Shown in pieces: positions 13,801 to 28,186 of a stretch of DNA of 64,000 bases (its first letter is position 1; each line of letters begins with the position of its first letter). A program made the position numbers and the translations under genes. Origin of the DNA: Ectocarpus siliculosus (lineage: Eukaryota; Sar; Phaeophyceae; Ectocarpales; Ectocarpaceae); the NCBI GenBank assembly GCA_000310025.1, contig FN649744.1, positions 184,045-248,044 of the forward strand, read 5' to 3'. Below the pieces are notes generated by a model. That model had not been told where the DNA came from. It searched no databases and was given only the letters and a program-made list of their open reading frames with translations.

Positions 13801-16800
13801 TAAACGTTGCCACACCCGCATAACCACACGCTTCTCCTCCGTCCGCCCCCCCCCCCCCCAACCACCCAAAATGCTGGGGGGAGTACGGGATTTAAAATGC
13901 CTGATTTTGCNNNNNNNNNNNNNNNNNNNNNNNNNNNNNNNNNNNNNNNNNNNNNNNNNNNNNNNNNNNNNNNNNNNNNNNNNNNNNNNNNNNNNNNNNN
14001 NNNNNNNNNNCCCGGCTTTTTTTTTCCCCATGAAGGCCTAAAAGCCCCCCCCTCCCCTTTTTGGAAAAAACCGTGGACCCCCCCTTTCCATGTCTCCCCC
14101 CCCCGGGATCGAGGGGGGGTGTGAACCCCCCATTGGCCCCCCCCGGGGCCCCAATTGCGCCGGCTTTAAAACCCCTGAACCCCCCTTCCCCTTTTGCAAA
14201 CAGGGGTTTTAAAATGTTTCCCCTCCCCCGTTTTCCCCGTATATGGTTGGGAAAGAGGGCCTTCCCTCGTTTAGGGGGGAAACGATTTCCCTTGAAACGT
14301 TCCCCCCCCCCCAAAACCCCCCCTTTTTTCTCCTTCCCCCCCCCCCCCCCCCCCCCCCCCTTTCCCGTCGCGGGATCCCGTGGTTTAGATAGCGCTTTTC
14401 GTCCCGGGCTAAAGACTGACGTGATTGTAAAGGCTTAGTTCAAAACAAGACGGTTGATGATCTTCGTCATGGATTGCAATGACAGAGACTACCACACCAG
14501 AGAGAGAGCGAGACACAGACAGAGAAGGATAGAGAGAAGAAGGGGGAAAAGAAGAGAGAGCCGAAGCATAGCGAAGTATAGAACAAAAAAATACGCATAA
14601 AATGTTCCGCCGTGCATAAATCCTTGTTCCGCCGTGCCACGCGGCGGGAGGAACCAGACAAGAGGACTGCAGGGATTTCAAAAACAAACCAGGCCATAAG
14701 CGGTGGGCTCCTCCCCATCCCTGTCTCCCTCTACCCTGGGGGTGTGGTAGATGCCAGCACGGCGCCGGCAAAGGTTACGTTCACAGCCTGGGGTCCGTGG
14801 TAGGCTTCACGTCACGATAGCGCCGTCGCGCTGCACCAACCGTAACCCAGAATGCGAATACAGCTCTGTAGAGGCTAGACAACATACGAGATTCGTATCA
14901 GCGGATCTCAAAACGCGTGATTTACTAGTTAAACCAAATTTAAACAAGTGGAGACCATGTTCTCTCCTGCCAGGTGCTACAAGTAGGCCGGTCGCGCCCT
15001 GCAACTTCGGCGACAATAGGGAGTCGAAAACATCTCGCTCAGGATAAAAGGGGTGGGGCAAGTTCAGCATTCTTTCAAGTTAACGATTCTTTTAAAAACA
15101 GGCTACAGAAACAAAGTTTCTTGCGCTTGTTGAGATTTTGAGGTTGTGGTGTGCTTACGGCACCTGCACGGCACCTACAGCTGTACTATACCTGCATGGC
15201 GTCGGCGAGGTTCCGTTCGACCTCGTTCAGCACGTCCTTGCTGCCGCCCCTCAGCAGCACGGTGCAAGCCTTGGCGTCCTTGCAGCCCTCCAGGAACGTA
15301 AAGTACCTATTTTATTGATAGTGTTGTAATAGTGTAGTAGTGTTGGGTTATATAATATCCATGTCTTGCTCACTGCCATTTCGTGCATCTCGTACATGTT
15401 GATATATTAAGCCACGGGAAAGGGAGGAAAACGTTTGTTTTTGCAAGTATTTGTACAAGCTTTTAATCACATAGATCTACGATAGATCTACGATAAATTT
15501 ACGAAAGATCCACGAGATCTACGACAACAAACAAAACACTCACTCGTCTCCGATCTTGCGGACCTCGAACAGCCCGCAGCCGGTGCCGATGTCCGACTCC
15601 TGGATCTCGTCAGGCCTGCTCACCACCGTCGCACCAACGGCACGAGCGATGCGGTTGTTGTCCGTCTTGCGCAGTCTGCGGAACGCCTGCCACGCGCGAA
15701 CCAACCAGCACCACACAAAATCAATCAATCAATCAATGGATCTTGTCAGCTTGTCGCGTGCTATCGTTGTCAACGCACACAAACCAACCAGCACAATGCC
15801 GATCACATGAATCTTGTCGAATGCGTATGATGGCATGCTATCGTTCTCGTCATCAAAACGTGCGTGGAACTGCCAGCTACCGCGGGCGATGCGGCCGTTA
15901 TCATGTCATGTGATGTCATGTGATGTCATGCCTGTCACGCCATAAACAACCACCAACCGAAAGACAGATATTTCCCTCTTACACAGAATCGAACAAAAAA
16001 CGAGAAATGAGAAAAAAAACTCCCGTGTTTCAACCTTTGGGTGAGTCCATATACTGGTAGTTGTTGATTAGCGCCCAGCATAGATGGGACGAAACACACA
16101 CGCTCCTCTAGAAAAGTCATCAATCGTATCGAGTCCTGCTCTCTCTACTCAGGAGCTACATACAATTCGATTATTCTAATATTCGATTCTTCAAAACAAC
16201 ACTACATGCCGAACACAACTCTTAATCTTGTTCGTATTCCTTGTAACAAATACAAATACATGTACCCGCCATAACTTGCCCGCTTTCAGCCGAGATCGCC
16301 AAGCACAACAGCCAACTATTATAGTCCGCCGAGCATAGCGGTTATCTAGCACCGCTGTCGCAAGTATGGTGCCCGTGCGGCTATACACAAAACGCCTCTG
16401 CAGCTGTCCTGTCCCCGCAAAAGCAAGCGTACCTCGACCATTTGAGAGAGATGTCAAGATTGTGAGTACCAGCCACAAGTTCTGCGAAGGTGAACAACCA
16501 CCGCTGCAGCAGCAGTCACTCCAAGTATTTCTTAATGCAATACACGCTGTAGGCGAGGTCCTCACGACAACCCTCCCTCAGTGCTGAGCGAGATCACTGC
16601 ACCCTTCTGGAAGACATCATCATAATCCAGTGTCCGCGTTAAGGCATAGACCACGCCTCCGGCTTTAACTTTTGACTTACCACTACAGCAATATACGGGA
16701 GAAAAAAGGTACATAGGAGGACAATGGGTTGGGGAACTCAACTACAGAGCTGGCAAGGCATCTGTCTCACCTTCTCTACAAACTGCAACAGACGGAGTTG

Positions 16801-19800
16801 AACTAGGTTGGCAAGGCGGGTAGTCCAGCCCTCTCTTTAAACTGTAAGAGAAGGAGTTCGACCAAGTTGGTCAGGCCTCTGTCTCTGTCTCTGTCTCTGT
16901 CCCACTCTCTCACCGTAATGTCGGCCTTCATGAGGTAGTGCTGTGCGAGGTCGCTGACCCCCTTTTCGGTGATGACGATGTCGGGGTGGAAGGCCACGAT
17001 CTGAGCACAGATGTTCTCGATGTACTCCTCCTCCATCCTTAGCAGGGTGTTCCAGTCCTCCTCCTTGGTTACCTCAACATTCGTCTGGGACTGTCACAGG
17101 GTCAGGCCAGGCCAGGCAAGGATTGGCAGAACGGGATTAGGGGCTACTGCTGTACCAGGGACAAGCGTAACGCTTCTAGGATCTGGGCTAAGGAGAGGTG
17201 CAGGGAAAGGGACTACGTTTAGCTGTCTCGCAAGGGCAGGGGGCGTGGGCGACAGCACAGTGCCCGGGATAAGCTTGTAAGTAGCACTTACAGGATCTGG
17301 GCTCCTTAGAGAGAGGCGTGGGTAAGGTATCAAGTTAAGCTGTCTCAACGACACAGTACCGGGAGTAAGCGTAACACGTTTAGGATCTGGGTCAGAGAGA
17401 GCCAACGGCAAGGGACAAAAATAATCTGTCTTACGAGGATAGGGGGTCCGGGCTACTATACTGTGCCGGGGAAAAACTTGGCAGCGGTAGGACAAGGGCT
17501 ACACCATCGGCCATAGGGGAGGGTGTAACGTTGCGGTTGGAGCCACGGTAAAGGACAAGACGAGGGCAGACTGGTCACCGACGAGACATGGAGTCAGCAA
17601 TGCTAGCAGCCCTCTACTTCGATCACCTCTACGTGAGTCTCTGGGGTCATCGAGTTTTGAAACCATCCTTTATCATCAAGAAAACATCAACTCGAACAAC
17701 ACACACACATACGCATACAGTACCTCTCCCTTCTTGTACTCTAGCGGACAGTCGAGCAGCAGCACGCGCGGGTTCTCGATCCTTCTCCTCATCTTGGAGT
17801 GCGTGACGTCCTTGTTGAACATAACTCCGTCCAACACCTGCCGACGTTGAGCACCAAGCCAAGGTCAAAAGAAGGGTTCGAAAAACAGCACCGAAAGAAC
17901 ATGCGAGAATGGAAAGGGAAGGTCAGATACGTGATTCACAATCCCAAAACCCAACCCAATCTCCAACCCGCTGGCCACCGGCATATACTTGTAGGTACGC
18001 GTTACCACTGAATTAAGAGCCCTCTTTGTTTTGGTCGAGGTACGTTCCTTTCTTACTTTCTTTCTTTGTGGGGCATCCCGGCATTCAACTAGTGTATAAT
18101 CTGCGTGCACCCTCGCGTGTGAAAGTCCTCCTGTAGAATGGCCGCCTCGAGTTACCTTGCAGTCCTTCATTCTGTCCCCACAGGCACAGGCACATCTACC
18201 TGTATCTACACGTATGGGAGTATGATCATGATCATACTGCAGATCTTTGGCGCTCGAGTTACGCGTGCATCTCACCGTGCAGTCCTCCAATCTCTCCCAC
18301 GCGCACGTCTGTATGACAGTATAACCCTTTCTTACCCAAACAACAAGATACATCATTGATAGACATGTAAGAAGACATAGATACAGATTGCCGCTCGAGG
18401 TACATTCTTATTGGGGGTGTATGTCATGAGTGTAGCATCTTACCGTGCAGTCCTCCATCTCTCCGCCGGGGATCTTCTCCACCCTCGCGTAGCGCTTCAC
18501 GTCCACCTCCACGCGCCCGTCCACCACCGTTCGGACACGCTTCACCGCGTCGATCGCCATCGACACCAACTTGTCGCCCCACCTGCCAGTACGTCAGTCA
18601 CATCAAACAACACAAGGATTAATGGATTACAAGGATCACATGCAAGGATCATTTGGATTAACACGCGTTGTTGTTCATGCATCATCACAACAGAGTGCAT
18701 CCACGGAGTCAGGAGCCATCCGTGTCAACTTCGTCACCCCAATCACATTTCGGCACAATACTTGAGCAGCAGCAGCAGCAGCAGCAACTTCAAATTGAGA
18801 CCAGGACTTGTGTTCTATTGGCAACAGCAACAACAGCAAACAGCGCACCTGTGCGAAAACTTGGTTCCCACAGCGGCGTCTACCAATTTCTTCAGCTGCG
18901 GGCCGTTGTCCACGTCAATGGTCTCTGCCAGGGCATCGCAAGCGTCTAGCGCCGTCTGCAGAGCGCGCGCGTACCCCATCACGATCTACGGAGCCCCCCC
19001 CCCAGAGCCAGGCACGAAAAAGCGGACAACACATGCCACAAGAAACACGGTCAGTGAGTGCTTGGCGGGGCCTCTCGACACAAGGAATACATGGAAGTCT
19101 GATTTTGCATTTGCACCGTAAACGTGAGGCTGGACGCACAGGTGTGACGTTAGACTATCGTTTTTTCGAGGTCGGTTACTCCACAAGCAAGGTACTGTAA
19201 GAGCCTGCCAACGCCGAGAAGGGCGCTCTCGGAAACATCTCATCGCCAGGTCCCACGGAGAGAAAGAGAGAGAGAGCAAGAGAGATGGTCGAGTTCCGCA
19301 AACCCTACCCTACCCTACCCTACCCTACCCAAAAACGTGTTCGTGGTTGTGGAGCAATCGACCTCCAAAAACCGATTGCACTGCACCCATGCATGCGATC
19401 GCCCGTACCTATACGTTACACAGCGTGCGGCAAAAGCGTAGAGGACCCCAGGAGCAGTGGACGTCTGGTATGATAGTGAGGTACGTTACTGCTGAAGCGC
19501 GGCATGCAACACAGATTTTATGCATCCACGCGTGCGTCGAAAAGACGATGCTGTAAGTACTAATACTGCTGTTTTACGATGGCGGGCACAGGAGGTCACG
19601 GAACGAGGCACCGCAGCAACGTGACGAAAGGGACAAAAAGGACACAGAAAAGGTACACTTAATCAACTCATGTATCTATATATTATAGTGTACCTCTACT
19701 GTAGTGTACCTGAGTCGGGTGCACGCCCCTGGTGAGGATGGGCTCCGCCACCGAAAGCATCTCTCCGGCTGCAAACAACGCCAAGAATGATGAGCAAAAT

Positions 19801-21895
19801 TTGAGGGACAGGCCAGATGGGGAGACACAAACGATGATCGGCATCACAGGTATACATGTAAGAGAAGCGACCATCACACGGCGCAACCGTCGCCAGCACA
19901 TCTTCGCCGATGCAGATCAACATGTTTTTTTTTGTCAGAAACCAAAACATTAGAGGGCAATACCTTGGCGATAATCGGTAGCATTGTTTACTCAAGTCAG
20001 GCGCAGACAGTACTGCAGCTACCTACAGCGACGGCATGAGCAGCAGCAACTACCACACACCAACACCACTTCTCAACTACCACTCACTGAGAATGATGAC
20101 AGAAGTGGTACCATCTCCGACTTCCTCATCCTGAGCACGGCTGAGCTCGATCATGCTCTTGGCTGCCGGGTGGGCCACGTCAACCTTGAGAGGGGATTGT
20201 GCAACGACAGCAGTTTCAGCACCGAGTGATCGCCCAATCAATCCCTTCAACCAATCCACACAGGCAGCAGGTTGGAAGACGGGCTGCCGGCAATTGACAT
20301 GTGGCAAATTTTCCCAGCAAAAATAGTCCACATTACTGCTACCCCGGTGCCCATCCCTCTCGCACTGCATACGTCCCGGCGATACAAGCATGCTTTGGGG
20401 TAGACAGTAAATAAAGGATGGGAGGTGTCTTGATCGTGATCTACGGAAACACCAACGATGTAGCCTACCACGTGGTGGTCCAGGGCATCTGATCGTCGAC
20501 CGATCTACCGACCTACCCATGTTCGCTTCACGACATGTCGTGCGAGATGTGGTACCGACAGATCAACCACGCGAGTTTGTCGACCTTTCGCTTCTGGAGA
20601 TGTTGCGTGTTGTACGATGCAAGCATAAAAAGCTCTTGTTTACCATCTCTCTGTCTGCCGCTCACCTCTCGAAGGATGCAGTTGCCGTCGTTGGTGATGA
20701 CGATACCGCCCATGGGGTCCAGGAGCATCTTCAGCATAGACCTACAAGATACATATGGGTTTGACGAACAGGGAAGATGCTAAAACAACCAGCAGAAGAG
20801 CACCTTAGGCTTGAGAGAACAGAACAGGTTGTTCTCATCGTCGTTGAAAAAAAAAGTGCGCCACCAGCGCAGCGACTGCTGTTCTGCAGTTACTTCTGTG
20901 AGTGGCTATTCTTGCATGTTTAGGGGGGTCGCAATCGACGGCCCTACCTGGTACATGGGGAGGGGTTGGAAACGACGGCTTTTACGGAGAGGCCTGTTCA
21001 AAACGCCTTCTAGATAAATAATTCCGATTTCTCGCTCGAAAGTCCAAGACTACAACAGTAGTAACAGTAACATTCCAACACAGCCACGTCCCGTTGTCGA
21101 GGGAGAGGCGGAAGACGGGCAGAGATAGTCATGCTGGGGGGTGGTGTTTAACGTCATAGGCACAACTGGTAGCTGGCGTTTATGAGGTACGCTATTTATC
21201 TGGTTGCAGGATGCGTTTACCAGCACGGCAGCTTGCATGGGTATGACTGCTTCACCTGTTACTCCCGTGATAGCCAGAGCATCGTCCGTAAGCTACGCGG
21301 GCTGTGTCGATGCTTTTTCGATTGTGACTTGTCAGAGTTTCGAGAAAAAGATCGGTGGGTGTCTAGATGTAAACCATGTACCGCTGCTGTACCGACAAGA
21401 AATGGCAAGTGCACGGATGTGCAATACAATACACCTGCATGGCGGTGACCGTATGGCAACGACAACACTTCTCTGTGTGGTTTCTTCACGCAAGATCACC
21501 ACAGGCCCGGGGGGGGGGGCGAGCTAAGACATGGGCGATACATAGGATCCGTATCCGTTCACGTTGCCTCCAGGACTGACTTCTGTACAAAATCGCTGAT
21601 GCTATCCCCAACTTTTCAAACGCCGGCGAGAAAGAACACACGACAATTTCAGCCTCCTCCCTTGTCTAAAACGGTAAGCCGAACAACCCACCAACCAATC
21701 CGAGCACGCCTCTTCTCCGCCAACCGAAGCCTGTTTCCCCTACTAGCAGGCCCTCGCCGGCAGCGCTTACCTGGGTCCCAAGGTGGTCCGGATGATGTCG
21801 GCTACCGCCTTTGCGGCTGTGATGTTTCCAAGCTGCGCCGCTCGCCCGGTTTCTCTCTTGGTGTTGACGGGCAGGACCATCACGGGGGCGCTCAT
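10874..21895 (-). CDS. CCT3: T-complex protein 1 subunit gamma (CCT3)
   Basis: Cytosolic group II chaperonin subunit; eight different subunits form each ring, which folds actin, tubulin and other proteins using ATP. Fourteen exons in transcript order: 21895-21771, 20741-20666, 20184-20088, 19768-19710, 18985-18849, 18582-18444, 17837-17724, 17090-16914, 15686-15544, 15306-15192, 13650-13558, 12477-12358, 11754-11623, 10942-10874. All junctions are GT-AG and phases agree, giving 531 aa (family about 545). Start MSAPVMVLPVNTKRETGRAA is chosen because it aligns with the family N-terminus. ATP-site motifs: LLDPMGGIVITNDGN, GDGTTSVIIL and LLPGGGATEMAV, with LRIDDIVSGI near the C-terminus. The subunit signatures HPAAKSM and KIPGGEMEDCTV identify gamma. 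The intron between exons 10 and 11 contains an N gap and corrupted sequence. Confidence 0.97.
12268..12299. repeat. GAACGA microsatellite
   Basis: Short tandem array of GAACGA units in the CCT3 intron between exons 12 and 13. Confidence 0.8.
13911..14010. other. Assembly gap (100 N)
   Basis: Exactly 100 N bases, a conventional placeholder for a gap of unknown size, within the CCT3 intron between exons 10 and 11. Confidence 0.99.
14011..14345. other. Low-quality duplicate of the CCT3 exon 11 region (assembly artefact)
   Basis: The sequence is dominated by stretched homopolymers (C and G runs of 5-13). Despite this it can be aligned by eye in the same order to about 13540-13840. For example, GTTTTGAAATCGTTCCATCC on the left corresponds to GTTTTAAAATGTTTCCCCTC on the right, and the exon 11 segment is recognisable in degraded form. 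It therefore looks like the poor tail of a read placed after the gap, not real genomic sequence. Confidence 0.75.
19300..19332. repeat. CCCTA tandem repeat (telomere-like)
   Basis: Five or so uninterrupted CCCTA units inside the CCT3 intron between exons 4 and 5; related to, but not the same as, the CCCTAA arrays near 57560 and 62060. Confidence 0.85.
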
Positions 21896-22399
21896 GGTTG
21901 AGCCGGCTTCGCTGCGAGGACGAGTCTGCTACCCCGTTAGCTGCTGCGTGTTGCGTGAAATCCGCGAGAGTGGTGGCAGTGAACCTGCTGCTGAGTGTCC
22001 TGCTGTGGGCGGCTTCCTCGCTGCTGCTGCTGCGGGGCAGGTTCGAAATCAAATCTGTTTGGCGCTTGCTCTGGCTAGATCCGTCGTTTGCGTGCTTGCA
22101 CGGCAAGTGTACGAACTGCGATGATTACAACCAGGCTCTTGCAATCTTGAGAGTGAACCGACAGGGGTGGTTCGCTGCTCTTGTCTTCCGTCAGGTTACC
22201 GCGGGCAATACAGAGCAATACCACACACACAGCTCCACAGGTACACCCTACCCGCGGCAGCGACGCGGGGGATATTTCTGAATGAGGTATCCCGGAAAAG
22301 CGCTATCTGCGTGCCCCCCTCGTGTTCGACTGGTCTCGAGACGCCGCGGCCAGACACAGAGACCCGAGGCTCGGCAGAGGAACCCAGGGCTGTGCAACC
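21896..22399. promoter_or_regulatory. Shared promoter region of CCT3 and ubiquitin-eL40
   Basis: The start codons of two divergent housekeeping genes lie 504 bp apart, so this segment must hold both 5' leaders and core promoters. I see no convincing TATA box; the segment is GC-rich with CTGCTG runs near 21930-22030. Co-regulation of a chaperonin and a ribosomal gene would be plausible but is inferred from position only. Confidence 0.6.
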
Positions 22400-25824
<3,425 letters not shown>

Positions 25825-28186
25825 GCTTGTTCTATCATGGCTGTCTTGTCATGCCACATCACATTGCCTTGGTTCTCTCTCTCTCTCTCTCTCTGTCTGC
25901 CGCCGTCCGTTCGAGGCTTGTTTTCGATGTCTCCGGCCGATGCTCGGCGTGCTCTCGCACTCGCGTGTGTGCGCGGAAGCCGCCGCCTCGATTTCGCCGT
26001 TCAGGGGGTTAACGTAGCTCGACTGCTGTTGCCGTGTGGCGTTTGCATCATGTCACCTTTGCCCGTGGTGTGATCGTTTGGAGGGTTTTGGTTGGTAGAT
26101 GAAGGGTGTGTGGTGCGTTGGCCCGTCGGGGTGGCGCCGCCGTATGTCGCGGGGCGGACAGGCGGGGGGGGGTGATGTTCTTCCTGCCTGGGGCGTGTGT
26201 TTTAATTCACCCGCTGAGTTAATTCAAAGAGAGGGTCTCTGCCTTTTGGTTGGTGCTTGGTATTTTCTGAGCGAGAATGGTCCCTCATACGGGAAGTTGG
26301 TTCTCGCGAAGAGCATAAGTATGCCTGCGATCGTGCCGCTACAGTCAAGTGGTGTTCGAGATTGCCACGGCCATCCGTCTCTGCTCGCTCGTGTGACGCT
26401 CATCACCCGTCGTGGTTGCTTTCTACCGATCACATGTCTGTTTGTGGGGCCACTACTGCGGCCTCTTGCATTGATTTTCCCTCAGCAGCCCAACACACGC
26501 CGCCGCAACTCAAAGCCCAGCGTCTGCGACCCATCTTGCAATGCCAAGATGCCTTTGTGAGGGTCCATCTGTCGCACACTACCCAGCACTACATTCAAGT
26601 GATTTCGTGCAAAAAAAGCTTCAGTCAACGCCGGCAAGACGGACCAATCGCCACGACAAAGTCGGATTCACACCACACACCGCTGCGGGACACAGACAGG
26701 GCTCCGATGTATTCCGACCGCTCACCTATTGCGGACAATTTTGTGGAGGGGGCTCCGTGGGCAAACCCACACGTGAAGCAAGAAAGCAAGCCCCAACCAA
26801 CGTGAAGCACTCGAGCGGACAGATGCTGCGTTTGGGGCGCGAGAAGCTGTTTGCACGATTGGATCAAACACAGGTGTTGGCGCCACGAGTCGAAGAAATG
26901 TTGGAACGTCGCTGGTGTTCTTATACCTTCAAAGCGTAGTAGTTCTAAGAAGACAGGCCTGTTTTGACCTGCGTTGACCGGAGCTGAAAGTCCCGCAGGG
27001 ATAAAGAACCTCCACGCGACGCATTTTGACTACGAAGAAAGAACGGCAAGCTTCTGGTGACGACACCACCAACGCGTCATCACCGCCCAGCCAACAAGAA
27101 CTAGCTTTTCGTAGCTTACGTTTTTGTTCAGCCGGTTCAGCGATCCAGACAGACCAATCAGCTCTTTTCTCTCGCTCGACGTGCGTCTCATCTCCTGTTG
27201 CTCTGGGACTTGGAGGTTTTAGTTTACCCTAACCCAAACCTACCCTCTTCACTTCTACTATAATATTTACTCCTTCCCACCCAGCTACAGTTGGCGCCTG
27301 CACCTAAGACCTTGGCAATTTAGTCAAGAAATTGATACTAGTATCAGCAGTACGTAGCCCCGAAAAAATCAAAACCTACGCCCACACTAAAACCTATACA
27401 AGGCAATTCGTAGCATAACCTTAGGAACGAAGAACCTCCGTCTCGTCCAAAACTAGAGGTTCCTGAGTGCGGGCGCTTACTGTTACGCTTACGCTTTCTA
27501 CCGGTAGGACTTGCCGTCGGCGGTCGCTGATTGATGACAAGGAGAAAAGGACACACGTGACACCCAAAAAACACAAAAAAAAAAAAAAAGTTTCCCCACA
27601 CTTGTTGCACGCCTCCTGCCACCACACGACCGACGCTTCCACACTTCAGGGGACGTGCATATCGCCACCGACAAAATTTCCTGAGAAGAGGGAATGAGCA
27701 AGCTGCTCAGCTAAGCCGAGCACTTGCTTCGAGGGGGAGTGGACGACACTGCCTACTCCCCCCGCGCGCCTTAGGCCGCAGACATAGTACCACATTCACT
27801 CGCAATTTTGAAATTGCACCATGCCATCATATTGCCCCCTTTGCAGTTACGAAGAAAAAGCGAAAGAGAGAAAATCAAGGATCGACTGCAATGCGGCAAG
27901 TAATCTAAATTTAGCATCTCGCCTACCGACGAGGTCGACCGCTCAGACTGAGGAGTGCTATCGCTTCGTCATGACCAAAGCAGTGCGCAACAACGTTCAC
28001 ACCATACATTTCCCCCCATCCCTAGAAGAAGTGGTGAGATATCGTTCAAGGCGCGCACATGGCCCCTTCTGCGAGAACAACAGCCTAGCCGAGCACGACC
28101 AAGTTCAGCAAGGCGGTTGCTGGACGTTTTCGAGTCGGGGGCATTCCTATGCACCGGCCTCGCGCCCAGCAGGTTTGTAGCAATCA
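25825..28186. other. Intergenic region between convergent ubiquitin-eL40 and TSG101 genes
   Basis: This 2.4-kb segment holds the 3' flanks of two convergent genes. Seen in it: a short CT tract (25876-25894), a poly-A run near 27575, and open frames without recognisable domains (the longest, 26257-26805 +, 182 aa, lacks any motif I know). No RNA gene was recognised. Confidence 0.6.

Noticed and set aside
18411-19121. 236-codon open frame on the plus strand
   Set aside because: Antisense to CCT3 exons 5 and 6, whose minus-strand coding is certain.
26257-26805. 182-codon plus-strand frame after ubiquitin-eL40
   Set aside because: No domain, overlaps other open frames, and lies in the spacer of convergent genes.
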